Assembly (NCBI GenBank): GCA_016710745.1
Contig: JADJVB010000010.1
Coordinates: 744,001 to 808,000, forward strand
Source of the DNA: Chitinophagaceae bacterium
Lineage (GTDB): Bacteria; Bacteroidota; Bacteroidia; Chitinophagales; Chitinophagaceae
DNA: 64,000 nt
Reading direction: 5' to 3'
Shown here: positions 17,648 through 30,929 of the stretch, piece by piece
Position numbering within the stretch: position 1 is the first letter of the stretch
Layout: each line of letters begins with the position of its first letter
Made by a program: the position numbers and the translations under genes
Notes under the pieces: generated by a model
What the model saw: only the letters and a program-made list of their open reading frames with translations
What the model was told of the DNA's origin: nothing
Databases searched by the model: none

Positions 17648-20600
17648 ATGAAATCCAATTTTATAACCCACACGCTGTTTTTTTTTCTCGCGCTGTGTTT
17701 GAGCCAGGATTTATGGGCACAACCTGCCAATGATAATTGTGCAAACGCGAGGCTTATTGCAACCGACTCGGCCTGTGTAACAGGAGCCAGCCGGCTTACC
17801 GGGCAAACCTTAACAGCTGCAACTAACCAGGCATATACACTTACCTCTGTATGCAGCTATCTATCTACAGCTCGCGATGTATGGTATAAGTTCGTAGCTA
17901 AAACCCCTAACCCTTCTGTAATGATAAGTAACCAGGGATCCGGTTGGGGTGGTATTGGCAACGTCATGATTCAGCTGTTTTCGGGCAGTTGCGGTTCTTT
18001 TACCGAAAAAGCATGTGGTGTTGGATCAACCACCGTTTTCGTTACCCCGTCTCTTGCCAATCCGCTTCCGGTTGGCGATACCTGTTATATAAGAATACAT
18101 AAAAATGTAGCTGGCGCTATAGCTGCTAATCATACATTTGATATTTGTGTTACCGACCCCCTGGAAAAAGGGGGCCGTACGAACGAAATTTTTGCTCAAA
18201 CCGTGCTTTCTGGATCAGGCGTACTTCTATATCCCTGGGAAATTACTTATGGTAACGATGATAGTTTATGGATAACTGAGGCAAGGGGGTACAAGGTTTA
18301 TAAAATGAATTCTTCCAATGGAGGAAAAAGAACAGTACTTGATCTTACAAGTACAAGCACCTGGCTTGGCGCCGTGGGTACCGGCGGTGCAGATACCTTA
18401 TATGCCCAACAAACTTTGGCGCAAATGGCGGCTAACCCCAATGGCTGGCCACAAGGTGGCTTTGCGGGTCTTGCTGTGCACCCTCAGATGGGCGATAACA
18501 GTGGTCATGATTTTGTATATGTTACATACGTACACAGGTATCTTAGCGGCACTGCGCCCAATGGCATTTATTACCGAAATAAATTAGTTCGGTTTACCTA
18601 CAACAACAGTACATACAGGTTAGAAAGTCCGGTTGTTTTACTCAATAATTTGCCCGGAGGCCAGGATCACAATTCTCAAAGATTGATCATTGCTCCGGTT
18701 ACAAAAGGCGGCACTCCGTATTTATTTATGGGAGCCGGCGATATGGGAGCCGGCCAGTTTGGAAACAAGTTCAGGCCCCAGAATGCGCAAAACCCGGCAT
18801 CTTATGAGGGGAAAATTTTACGGTTAAATCTCGAATCGGACTTCCCGGTTACCGGCCAAACAGATTCTACACAATGGATACCCAACGACAATCCATACCA
18901 GGGGGGTAATAGTGCAGTATGGAGCATTGGCATGAGAAATAATCAGGGACTAGCTTATGACACAGCTACTAATACTTTATACGGTTCTAAACACGGCCCA
19001 TACAGCGATGATGAAATTAATATACTAGAAGGATTTGTAAATCATGGCCATCCGTTAGTAATCGGATACTCAGCCGATGGAAATTATAATGGAAACGCGG
19101 CTTATGGTACAAATACCAGTGTGTCGGCAGGGGCTGCCTATAATGATGCTACCGCCCCTAGTCCTGCCCTACCTGCCCCTTTTAATGTGGGGCCTTATAA
19201 TGGTAAATCAACAAACCCGCCAATTGGCAATGAAACCACGAATGTTGCAACTATTAATGCAAGTGGTAATGGCCAGTACAAAGACCCTCTTTTTTGTGCT
19301 TATGCCGTGCCTTCTATAACGGCTACCTGGCAGAGTCCGGGGGGAAATGCGAACTGGATGTCAGAAGCCTGGAGTGGGTTAGACCTGTACAGCAATAAAA
19401 TAATACCCGGCTGGAACAGATCATTAGTTGCCGGAGGCTTAAAGTGGGGCCGCTTAATAAGATTAAAACTTAATGCCACAGGTACGGCAACACTTCCCAG
19501 TAATGTTACCGGTAGCAACGCCAATGCAGGCGATACGATTACTTACTTTCAAAGTGCTAACCGATACAGGGACCTGGCTTTTTCCCCTAATGGAAAAGAT
19601 ATGTTTTTGGTAATGGATAATAATTCTGCTACTTCCGGTCCCGGTGTAGGCAACCCTACTGTAGCAGCATGCCCCGGTTGCGTTGTCAAATATTCTTTCC
19701 TGGGTTATGGTGATGCAGGTGGATTAAGCACAATTCCTAAAACAGTTGCGGTTACCGATGGGGCCGCTAATACCTGTAATCAGGGTACAACGGTTACTAT
19801 AGATGGGTCTAATAATTTTTTATGGGTACCCATTACCGGACCCGATGGAAATATAATGGCTGAAATAAATGCGATGGGTCAAAGCCTTGGTGTTGTTACT
19901 TCGTCGTTTTATCAAAATTCGGGTGCTATTCGTGTAAAGGGTAGTCTTCATTACCTGGATAGAAATATCACCATTACACCAACTGTTACCAGCTTTGGTA
20001 CACCCGTTAAAGTAAGGCTTTATATGTCTAAAGCCGAATTTGATGCGCTGGCTGCAGACCCGTTGAGTGGCGTGGGTTCTATATTACAGATGAAAGTTAT
20101 AAAAAATAATGATCCCTGCGGTTCCGGAATTGTGTCTACAACAACTACGCTGTTAACACCAACCAATACGATACTTACTGACTTACAACACGGGGCTAAT
20201 GGCTATGTTGTTCAGGTTAATGTTACCGGATTTTCCTCGTTTTATTTTGGCGCCGACAATTCGGCATTACCTTTGCAACTGCTGACATTTACCGGTACAT
20301 TAAAAAATAATTCAACGGTATTAAATTGGACAACTACAAACGAGTACAATACTTCGCACTTTATTGTTGAGAGAAGTAAAGATGCGCAGCAATTTGATCC
20401 GATCGGAACAGTACAGGCAAGTGGAATTGCTTCAACCGAAAGCAGGTATAATTTCAACGATGATGATGTTGCGTTTCAACAATCGGAAGTGGTTTACTAC
20501 CGTTTGAAAATGTATGACAAAAACGGAACGTACAGGTATTCAAATATCGTTAGGGTATTACTGCCTGGTGTACAGAGTGAAGTAACGGTAGCGCCGAATC

Positions 20601-20823
20601 CGGTGGGAAGTGAAGTGAATGCAAGCATCATCGCAGCAGAAACGGGCCAGGTTGAATGGCAGATCATAGATAATGCCGTCAGGGTTTTATTGAGAAATAA
20701 TGCCTCGCTTGAAAAGGTAAGAATACACTGATCATAAATGTAAGCCAGGTTGCTTCCGGCTCCTATTATTTGAATATCAAAGGAAACAACATCGATCTAA
20801 AAACCCAATTCCAAAAATTATAA
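17648..20823 (+). CDS. T9SS-secreted PQQ-type glucose/sorbosone dehydrogenase-like protein (frameshift near 20715)
   Basis: Signal peptide to about residue 25, then a short beta domain (about 25-175) like the one in the giant protein at 12.4-17.2 kb. A six-bladed beta-propeller of the soluble aldose sugar dehydrogenase family follows (about 180-690), with G-F-A-G-L-A-V-H-P, a Q-D-H-N-S-Q-R turn and G-K-I-L-R-L-N. Such enzymes oxidise sugars with PQQ. A C-terminal beta domain and T9SS sorting region complete it. The frame as given stops at 20731. One more A in the run at 20712-20715 restores the tail (G-S-Y-Y-L-N-I-K-G) to TAA at 20821. The ATG at 17648 is preferred to the TTG at 17642. Confidence 0.85.
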
Positions 20824-20842
20824 AAAACTATAAAATAAATAT

Positions 20843-20905
20843 GGCGTGATCGATCACAAGATCTTTTGAGAAGCCCAACCTTCTCAAAAGATCTTTGTTC
20901 ACGCC
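20843..20905 (+). terminator. Long hairpin terminator after the sugar dehydrogenase
   Basis: AAGATCTTTTGAGAAG (20858-20873) pairs perfectly with CTTCTCAAAAGATCTT (20880-20895) around a 6-nt loop. GGCGTGA (20843-20849) and TCACGCC (20899-20905) form an outer arm. It begins 20 bp after the restored stop codon. No long T tail follows. Confidence 0.8.
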
Positions 20906-20946
20906 TTAATAAGGTACAATTTTACTTTACTTACTAACCGACTTAC

Positions 20947-23021
20947 ATGAAAAAGATTATACCCTTCGTCATTGTTATGTTGCTGTTCCGGCAATTTTCT
21001 TTTGCACAGCACAAAGCCGAGATCCCGGATTCTTCGCAAACACTGGATGAGATTGTTATTACCGCATTTGAACAAAACCGGGTTGTCAGCAATGGCACCA
21101 TCATAAAAGTTATCAATCGTAATAATGCCGACAGGAGTAATAAGGTTTCCCTGGTAGATGCTTTTAATTCCATAGCAGGCGTGCGGATGGAAGAACGTTC
21201 TCCGGGCAGTTATCGCCTTAATATACGGGGCAGTTCACTGCGGTCGCCATTTGGTGTTCGAAATGTAAAAGTATATTGGAATGATATACCGGTAACTGAT
21301 GCCGGTGGCAATACTTATTTCAACCAGTTTGCGAATAATAATTTTTCGTCGATAGAAATTATCAAAGGGCCGGCCGGTAGTTTGTACGGCGCCGGTACAG
21401 GCGGAACCATTTTAATGCATAGTTTTAAAGATTCGTGGAACCCGGCGGTAAATTTCGAATATGTTACCGGTACCTATGGCCTGCAAAATATATTAGCGGC
21501 TGTAAGTTTTGGGGCTGAGAACAGCCAAAGCCAGATCACGTACGCGCACAATCAAAGCGACGGATACCGCCAACAAACTAAAAGCAGGAAAGATAATCTG
21601 AGTTTTGTTACCCAATATAAAATTTCGGAAAAACAACAAATAACCGGCAGTGTTTTATACAATAATTTATTTTATGAAACACCGGGCGGACTAAACCAAA
21701 CCCAGTTTTTGGCCGATCCAACACAGGCCAGACCGGCAGCCGGAGCATCCCCGGGTGCTATAGAAACAAAAGCGGCCATCTATCAGAAAAATTTTACAAT
21801 TGGTTTAAATCAACGGTACAGTTTCAACTCAGCTTTTAAAAACTCAACAACCATTTTTGGTACATTTAATCAAATAAAAAATCCTTCTATCCGAAATTAT
21901 GAGCAGCGCAGTGAGCCGGGCTTTGGGGGCCGAACTTCTTTTATTTATGAAAAAAAAATAAATGAGGTCAACATCCAGCTTGTAGCCGGTGCCGAATTAC
22001 AATATGCCTTTTTTAATACCCAGGTTTCGGATAATAAGAATGGCTATCCTGATAAACTGCAAACCAATGATGATATACAATATGCCACCAGTAGTTTTTT
22101 TATGCAGGGAGACGTCAATATAAAGAACAACTGGATCATAACGGCCGGTGTAAGTTTGAACAGATCAAAAGTTGAATTTGCAAGCCTGAATGAATACCCG
22201 GTATTGAGCCAGGGGCGAACCTATAAGAATGAATTTTCGCCCAGGTTAGCTTTGCAGAAGAAGGTGAGCAGTAACGCAACCCTGTTTACCAGTATTTCCA
22301 AAGGGTTTTCTCCTCCCACCATTTCAGAATTGTTGCCCTCAACAGGAGTGGTGAGTACAAACCTGGAAGCAGAGCAAGGTATAAACTATGAGTTCGGAGG
22401 CCGCGTATCCTTGCTAAAACAGAAATTACGCCTCGAGGCAACAGGCTTTTATTTCAGACTGAACGATGCATTGGTTACCCGGAAAGACAGCGCTAATGCT
22501 GATTACTTTGTAAATGCCGGAAACAGCAAGCAGGCGGGATTAGAAATAAGCGCTGATTTTGCTACAGGTTTCCGCCATTCAATACTTACCTATGTAGATG
22601 TTAGATCTGCATTTACCTTAAATGATTTTAAATATGGTGATTATGTAAAAGGGAAAACTGATTTCTCCGGTAATATTTTACCAAGCGTTCCAAAAATACG
22701 ATCTCTGTTTTAGCCGATTTGCAGTTTAAGAAAAACATCTACCTGAATACCACGTATTATTATGCAGATAAAATTTTTCTGGATGATGCCAATACGGCTG
22801 CGGCAGATGCCTATCATTTGTTAGGTTGCCGGGCAGGCTGGAAGCACAATTTAAAATCGCAGCTGCAAATAAACATATACGCCGGCATAGATAACCTCCT
22901 CAATTCAAATTACAGTTTAGGAAATGATATCAACGCTTTCGCCGGGCGTTATTACAACGCCGCTCCTAAAAGAAATTATTACGCGGGCCTTTCCCTGCAG
23001 TGGAATAAGAAAGTAAAATAG
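20947..23021 (+). CDS. TonB-dependent receptor (frameshift near 22695)
   Basis: Signal peptide to about residue 20 (F-A-Q-H), a TonB-box-like region with L-D-E-I-V-I-T-A, then a plug domain with S-I-A-G-V-R and N-I-R-G-S-S-L-R-S-P, and a 22-strand-type barrel ending in an aromatic strand. The size fits siderophore/vitamin receptors rather than SusC. The frame as given stops at 22713. The run of five A at 22692-22696 would need to be six to continue through A-D-L-Q-F-K-K-N into the remaining barrel strands, ending at 23021. No cobalamin, haem or siderophore gene is next to it, so its substrate is unknown. Confidence 0.85.
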
Positions 23022-23907
23022 TACCGGTCTGAATTTTTTTTCCAGGTAAACCAGATTGCCCCGTTACCAGGAATATAGCCTCAAATTTGCAGCCCGGAAT
23101 CCGTTACGGTTGTGAAACCTGTTTTAAAACGATTCATTGCTGCCGGTTTATCTTGAGGCGAAGGAATTAACGTGGGTATATTCCTATAGAAATATGCTGA
23201 TCTGTTGAGTCGAAATGACATGAAGCTACCCGCGCTTGATGCTACACATGTTGTGTATTCGATTTTCCCTAAACTCCATCATCGGGTGTTATTGCATTTC
23301 AGTATTCCTGGCAGCCTTATTTATAGTCCTTAAAAAATAATTGTGCCCGGGCGCAATAAAGATCCCAAACATCCGTTGCTATTAAGGAACCGGTCCGGCC
23401 TGCTACATCTCATTCAGGAAAACCAGTTCCGGCAAATAAAATTCTTCTTTCGGGCTTTACACTCTACCTACCTACCCTGAACAACCCATTAATCGGCAAG
23501 GCAATTTTATAGTTGCTTTCGGCATGATCGCCTGTAATTATTTTGGTGCATAAAGCAGCAAATAATTTTGCCTGAGAATCTATATTTTATTCAGTGTTAT
23601 CAATGATGGTGACAAAGGGCAATGGCGAAAATGTGCATAACATGTTAATAACGGTTAGGCGTGTTCGATAAGTGAATGGCTCCGAATTGAATATGACAGG
23701 CATCATTTGGTTTTTACCTGCGAAACAATACTTAAACACCTGAATGATTACACCTTACATATTATTTGGTAGAATTACAGCGTAGTTTATCAGTTTGGTA
23801 CCGTAAAAAATCAGCGAAAAACGCTGAACTAAATTGAATGTTTTTATTAAACTTTACTGTGGCAGTGAGATCAAACAGTTTAATCATAACCAATAAATCC
23901 GATCCCG
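23022..23907. other. 886-bp region without a convincing gene
   Basis: No open frame of normal length or RNA gene is visible. On the minus strand around 23480-23580 a short stretch reads like real protein (K-L-F-A-A-L-C-T-K-I-I-T-G-D) but is closed by stops on both sides. This region could be the eroded remains of a gene. The promoter of the M1 peptidase gene should lie at its right end. Confidence 0.4.
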
Positions 23908-26248
23908 ATGAAAAGAAAACTCTACCCGTTTATTTTATTTTCATTACTGTCTTTGGGCTGCGCTGCGCAGCATAGCCTGCGCAAACCAACAGCGAATCGT
24001 TTTGGCGCACCAGGTGTTGAAAACTCAACAGGCTATAGCGGAACCGGTGCCAATATTGATGTGGTTTATTATCGTTGCGACTGGACCATAGACCCGTCCG
24101 ATGCTACAAAAAATATTTCCGGTACGGTTACAACGTATTTTAAAACTACCGCTGCCAACGTTGCTGCTATAACCCTTGATCTCAGAAAAAGCGCCTTCAA
24201 CAATGCAGCCCTTGTACCGAAGTATCATGGAGTCACTTGTTCAAATTCTTTTCCGGTTGCGGGGAATGTGAACATCTTGACCCTTAACCTGCCAGCTATT
24301 ATCGTTACTGCAGGAACACTTGATTCAATCAGTATAACCTATTCTGGTACGCCGCCCGCTGTATCCGGGCAGGCCGAAGGGTATCAACGCGGGGAGTCAC
24401 CGGCAGGTTCCGGTAACTGGTATATATACACGCTTTCGGAAACCTATGAGGATAAGGACTGGTGGCCTTGTAAAGCAGATATGCAGGACAAAGCCGATTC
24501 AGTGGATATCAATGTTACGGTGCCTAACGCCTACTGGGTTGCAACAAATGGAAAGCTGGTCGACTCAGCCATAAACGGTGCTTACCGAACTTTCAGGTAC
24601 CAACACCGGTACCCGATCGCAACCTATTTAATAGGTCTTGGTATTGCCAAATACAACCGGCATCACCGAGGCACAGTAAACATTGCCGGAACAAATGTAC
24701 CCGTGATGTATTACACCTACCCGAATATGACAGGTGCCACATTAACGAATGCATTGTCGAAAATGGATGTATCTAAAACGGAGCTCGCGGTTTTCAGTGA
24801 TAAATTTGGTCCCTATCCTTTTGCCAGCGAAAAACACGGTTATTACCAACATGGTTGGGGTGGCGGTATTGAGCACCAAACCTTCTCAGGAATGAGCTCT
24901 GGCAGTATGCAAAGCTGGTCAATAATTGCTCATGAACTTGGGCATCAGTGGTTTGGTGATAAAGTAACTTTTTCTACCTGGAATCATTTGTGGCTGGCAG
25001 AAGGTTTTGCAAAATATGCGGAAGTATTGGCTGCGGAATTGGTTCCTGCCACGGGCGCTAATCCGGTAACGCACCTCGGAAGTATTAAAGCCACGGCCAG
25101 GGCAACCAATACTACACCGGTTCTATTAAGTGCAGCCAGTATTGCCAGTTCAAATACCATGTGGACAGCAGCCAATGACAATGCTGTTTACCAAAGAGGA
25201 GCCATGATCGTTTCCATGCTGAGGACGATGATGGGGATACCAGATTTTTCGGGGCCTCAGGGACTACCTCAATGATCCTCTCCCGGCTTACAAATCGGCA
25301 ACAACCGCCGATTTACAAAGGAATATGGAGAATCAGTTGGTGGGTGTAGACCTTAGTCCGTTTTTTTAACGCCTGGGTAAATGGAACAGGCAGTACCGAT
25401 TATACAGGGAATTATTATACCTCGGGAAATTTGATTCAGTTCAGGTTGGTGCAAACAAGAAATCCAGCCGGCAATCCTTTTATGCCTATGCCGGTTGTCA
25501 TTAAAATTGCAAATGCCGGAAACACAAAGGACACCAGTATCGTGATCTATCATTATTCGCCAACGCAATTGGCCTATACCGACGAATTGTATGGCGTTGG
25601 TCCGGCCGGAGACGATTTTATTACCTATGTTTTACCTTTTGCACCTGCTTCTGCAACGATTGACCCCGACAACCGAACAATGGCTGTTGGAAGCCTGACC
25701 CAATTTGGCGGTCCGCTTAATGCCAGCACGGTAAACTTTACGGCGCAGAAAGCACAGATAGGTAACTGGTAAAACTCTCACTGGCCGGTAGCGATCCCAT
25801 TGAGAAAGTAGTGCTGATGAAAAGTGCCGATGGCACTCATTTTTCCGACGCCGGTTTTATGCAGGAAACTTTCGCAACCGGAGCTAATAAAGAACTGTAT
25901 TATAATGACCTGCTGCCATTTTCAAATATAACGTTTTACCGGGCCAGGATCTATTCCGGTGGCGATATACAGTTTTCATCCATTGTGAAAGTACAACAGG
26001 TAGCCGACAGATCGATTACGGTAATACCTAATCCGGCACATGAAATGGTTCAAATAAATTTCAACAATAGGGAACGTGAGAAAGCGACCATACGGATCAT
26101 TGATACCCGTGGAAAGGTGCTGATTGAATCATCGACCAATAACGCCTTTATTCATTACGATATCAGCCATTTGGCACCTGGTATGTACCTGGTTCAGGTG
26201 GTATTACAAGGCCAGGTAACAGAAGCAAATAAGTTAGTTGTTCAATGA
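23908..26248 (+). CDS. M1-family metallopeptidase with T9SS sorting tail (three frameshifts)
   Basis: Signal peptide with a small C-A-A-Q end, M1 N-terminal beta domain, then the gluzincin active site: G-G-G-I-E-H-Q (about 318-324), H342-E-L-G-H346 and E365 after 18 residues. These bind zinc and are the catalytic set of aminopeptidase N-type enzymes. The C-terminal part is a beta domain with a T9SS sorting tail ending near 26248. As given, the frame breaks three times: G run at 25233-25236 (one short), T run at 25361-25367 (one too many) and GG at 25768-25769 (one short). Correcting these gives one continuous protein of about 780 residues. Predicted secreted peptidase. Confidence 0.86.
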
Positions 26249-26291
26249 TAAGGGCGAACAACGAATCCAGTATTACTCAAAATGTACCACT

Positions 26292-29200
26292 ATGAAAAAA
26301 CTTCTACTATTTGTTATGTCATTGATCTGCATACTGCAGGATTCAACCGGGCAAAAAGCCACCAAATCGTATCCCTTTGCCGTTGGAAGGCAAAGTTGCG
26401 GAGCTGGAACCAGACAGATCCATTATTATAACTATGACGGCGTAAACAATATCATCCAAAATGCACACACCGGCGTTGCCGGCAATCTGGTAAATAATTG
26501 TATTCCCCAGCTCCGGATCGGAGGTGCACCAAATGGTACGCAAAGATTTACGTCAAATCTGGCGAGTGTGTCCTTCAATCCCAAGGATCACCAGATCTAT
26601 TATTTATGGACCAACATTTCGATTCCCAGAACCTATGCCTGGAGGTGGCCATATGGCACCTGCCCGGGAACGGCGGTTAATAAATTAGACACCCTGGTTT
26701 CTTTCGGCGCAGATATACTGGGTGTGGCTTTCGATAATAACGGCAACGGTTACCTACTCGAATTCAGCCCGGAACCCAATGGAGTGCCACATAAGGCATG
26801 GATCAAGTCGATTGATTTTGCAACAGGTGCGATAGGTGGGGCCGATACCCTGAATTTCACCGGTGGTGCGGTGATCTATCTCACCGGAAATGGTGATGTG
26901 GCCATGACGCCTTCCGGACAGATGTTCTTTGTGGTAGATAACAAACTATTCACGCCAAACTATACCGCCTATACCGGCACGGGATCTTTTTAACCTGTAC
27001 GTATATTGATACAGTTAGAACAAGCAATGCCTTTGTTGGTCTTACGTATGCCGAAGGCGAAACCATTGCGGCCTACTCGGGTGGCGGTTGTCCCTTTGAT
27101 GAAGTTGATCCCTTAACAGCCATCAATGTACCTATAACAAAAAATAATTTGCCAACAGCGGTGTATCAAACCGTGGATTTCGCCACCATTGTTTCGGGGG
27201 TTGGAGCAGCAAAATACCTGGTTTCGGTAACTCCTACCGGAACGCCCAATCAATACAATGTGGTATATGATATTGTTGTAAAAAATTACGGCAATATGAA
27301 TGTTAATGGAATACAGGTAAGAGACACGCTTGCCAATATTAACGGCGCAATAAATGTATCAAACGTTTCGGTCACGATTCCGGTCAATCCCAACGGATAT
27401 GCGGTTAACCCGCTCTATAATGGGGTTGGGCCGCTCGCCACAAACTATAATTTACTAAGCGGCTCACCGGTGCTACCCAATTACCCGGTTGCCAACAGCA
27501 GTTTTACGATCCGGATATCCTGCAGGCTGTCGAATATATTAAGCGGTATTGTGTATAATAATAGTGCCGCCGTAACCGGAACTGATTTTAATAACAACAG
27601 TTTAAAAGATATATCTACCAATGGCAATAATCCTGATCTGAATTCCAACGACAAACCCGATGATATCGGAGAAGACCAGCCTACACCACTCCTGATCTCT
27701 GTTACGCCTCAAACACCGCCTTGTTTGTCGCTTACCCGTGTTTTATATGCAGGATTTCGGAACTGGTACAGGATTGAGTACGTCAGTTCCGGCCGCAGTA
27801 TTGGGACCGGGCGTATCGGGTGGTATAAGTAGTGTATCCTATACCGGTAGTACTACTCCTCCTATACCTGTTGAAACCTATACCGTAACCAACAATGCAC
27901 AAAATGCCAATGCCGCACATTTTATAAGTAATACCGACCATACTGGAAATGCCAATGGGCGTATGTTGATTGTAAACGCCGATGCCAATAATACAAAAAT
28001 GTACCAGGGCGGATTTACCTATACCCTTTGCCCCAGCCAGCAGTATTCTATTTCGTTTTATGCTGCCTTTATTGGTAACGCAGCTTATCAAACGCTTTGT
28101 GATGGTTTTGGCGGGTTCAGGTATCCTAAAATAAAGATCAGGGTAAGAGACGCCGTTTCCGGGTTGATCATAACAGAAAGGTCAACGGCCAGCATTACCG
28201 GTACAACCTGGCAGCAGTACGGTTTAAAATTTGTTAGTCCGGGTACCTACACGTCCATCCTGTTCGAAATGCTGAACGATGGCCCCGGCGGTTGTGGTAA
28301 CGATATAGCTATTGATGATATTCAATTTGGTTCCTGTGATCCCATTCCGGTAGTTAATGCCAGTGGGGTAGCGGGCTGCATCGGCGGTTCTTCTTCATTT
28401 ACCGGTGCGCTTACCGATCCCGGCGCCATTCCGGGAGCCAAAGATTACCAATGGCAGGTGGCTCCTGCATTGGCCGGGCCCTATGTGAATATTGCCGGAG
28501 CCACATCTCCAACCTTCACGATCAACCCGGTAACACCGGCAGATACCGGCAAATACTACCGCCTGGTAGTTGCCGCAGCTGGAAACATGGGCATACCGAA
28601 TTGTCGGTTCAATTCTCCGGGTATATTGCTTACCGGGAAAAATCCTTCGCTGGCACCTTCGTCGGCAAATGTCAATAAGAATAATATTTGCCCGGGCATT
28701 TCGGTTAACCTGAGTGTCACCGGAGGAAGTTTGGGTACCAACGCAAACTGGTATTGGTATGCCGGAAGTTGTTCCGGTGCTTTCCTGGGTAACGGAACTA
28801 CAGTTACTGTAACGCCATCCGTTACCACCACTTATTATGTTAGGGCCGAAGGTGAATGTAATATTACGTCCTGCCAGGCCGTTACCATATTTATCAATTG
28901 CGATGTAGATAAAGACGATGATGGTATACCCGACTTTGTTGAAAGTAATATGGCTGCCGCCTTCCTGGATGTGCCGCCGAATGGCATTATCAACGCATAC
29001 GACCCGTTAACGCCTGGTTTCGTTGATAATAATAACGACTATGTGAACGACAATTACCAGGCCGACGGTGATGTAGACAATGACGCCATTCCGAATTACC
29101 TGGATCTTGATTTTCCGGGCCGGGTGGATACCAATGCCGACGGAATAGATGACCGATTTGATATCGACCTCGACGGAATTATAAATATGCTTGACCTGGA

Positions 29201-30856
29201 TAGCGATAATGATGGAATACCCGATGTGGTAGAAGCTTATGGGGCAGATACCAACGGAGATGGCAAAATAGATAATTATGTTGATATTGATGGCGACGGA
29301 CTTTCCGACAATGTTGACAGCCGCATCAACCTTTTCAATGGTGCCTATAATACCGGTATAGGACTGGGCTTACCTAATTTGGACGGAGATATAGTGCCCA
29401 ATTTTCTTGATCTTGACAGCGACAACGATGGCATTCCGGATGTGGTGGAAGCCGGAGGCCCCGACGTAAATAATAATGGAAAAATAGATGGATTTGTTGA
29501 TGCCAATAACGATGGCCTCCATGATGGCTATATCAACGCAACAGCGTTGTTGCGAACAGGTGCCGATATCAATGGCGATGGACGGGCGGATAGTTATCCG
29601 AATAAGAACCTCGATAGAGACTTCAGGCCCAATGCGTATGACCTGGACAGTGATGGTGACGGTATTGTTGACGTAATTGAAGGCGGATTGCCCGACGCTG
29701 ACTTTAATGGAATAGCAGATGGCGCTATCGGTGCCAATGGATGGTCAACAACCGTATCGGCAATGCCCGCACTTAATCTCAGAAATACCGACGGGACGGG
29801 AAATTTCGATTTTCTTGATATTGATGCTGATGATGACGGTATTCCGGATAATATTGAAGGCATGTCCACAGCAGGTTACCTGTTACCAACATTGGTTGAT
29901 GCTGATGGTGATGGTTTGATGAATCCTTATGATAATCTACCGGCAGCCTTTGGCGGATCAGGGATATTTGTGTACGACCACGATGGAGATGCCACACCCG
30001 ATTACCGGGATCTGGACACCGATGCCGATGGCCTGATAGACCGGGTAGAAGGAAACGACTTTAACCTCAATGGGATACCCGATGATAATGTAACCTTAAC
30101 CGGACTGGATAGTGATGGGGATGGTTTGGACGACCGTTTTGATTCATTGAATTCGGTAACCAATATAAAAGGTACTTCGTACCTCATGGGTAACGGAGGC
30201 TCTTTTCAGGCGATCCAACGCCAGGCTCAAGAACCACTGTTCAACGAACCAATGCACCGCAACCCAACCGCGACTGGCGCGACGTGGGTTTTGTGTTGCC
30301 GGTTCAGTTTTTGAGTTTTACGGCTTCAAACAATAATAATAATGTGTTGCTTAACTGGACAATCATTGCCGATAAAGAAGTCGACCGGTTTGAAATTGAA
30401 CGAAGCATAGACAACAGTAATTTTATAAAAACAGGGACTGTTACAAAACCGGTTTTTTTGCATGAACAGCAAAGTTTTTCAGCTACCGATGATGTGTCAA
30501 ATATAAACAGTGAAATAATCTTCTACCGGTTAAAAGTAGTTGGTAAAACCGGATCGGTTAAATACAGTAATATCGTTCATGTAAAGAAACAGAACAACAA
30601 TATCGATATAACCTTATCGCCTAACCCGGCCAACTTTATTTTTACGGTTAGTTTTTACGCTATAAAAGATACAGATGCTTCCATCTGGTTATTTGATAAT
30701 GCCGGTAAAAAAGTGTTTTACAAAAAACAAAAAGTTTTTAAAGGTTTTAATAATATCGGGATTACAGATCTTTATAAATACAGTGATGGTATTTACAATC
30801 TTAAAATCAGCTTTAACGAAAAAACAGTTATAAAAAAACTGATGATAAAAAAATAG
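26292..30856 (+). CDS. Giant T9SS-secreted protein with thrombospondin type-3-like repeats, paralogue of 12371-17203 (three frameshifts)
   Basis: Signal peptide from the ATG at 26292 (M-K-K-L-L-L-F-V). An N-terminal propeller-like domain is followed by a DUF11-like domain (around 27150-27700), a jelly-roll-like domain, an Ig-like domain and a long run of D-x-D-x-D-G-I-P repeats (28900-30150) that parallel those of the minus-strand giant protein almost unit by unit. It ends in a beta domain and a T9SS tail with S-P-N-P-A-N-F. Frames change at the T run 26987-26991 (one short), at CCC 27735-27737 (probably one too many) and at the T run 30203-30206 (one short). The joined product has about 1520 residues. 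A calcium-stiffened surface protein is the best inference. Confidence 0.82.
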
Positions 30857-30878
30857 AAATATAGCCCCCGTTTCTTTT

Positions 30879-30908
30879 TAGGCCTCTTCATTAAGTTGTA
30901 GAGGCCTA
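30879..30908 (+). terminator. Terminator of the giant protein gene, overlapping the rsmA promoter
   Basis: TAGGCCTCT (30879-30887) pairs perfectly with AGAGGCCTA (30900-30908) around a 12-nt loop and is followed by TTTTAT. It lies 23 bp after the stop codon at 30856. The -33 element of the next gene sits in the loop. Confidence 0.75.
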
Positions 30909-30924
30909 TTTTATACTACTTTTG
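30896..30924 (+). promoter_or_regulatory. Promoter of rsmA
   Basis: TTG at 30896-30898, 18 bp, then TACTTTTG at 30917-30924, an exact TAnnTTTG. The rsmA ATG is at 30930, about where transcription would be expected to start, so the mRNA may be leaderless or nearly so. Confidence 0.6.
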
Positions 30925-30929
30925 TGCGG

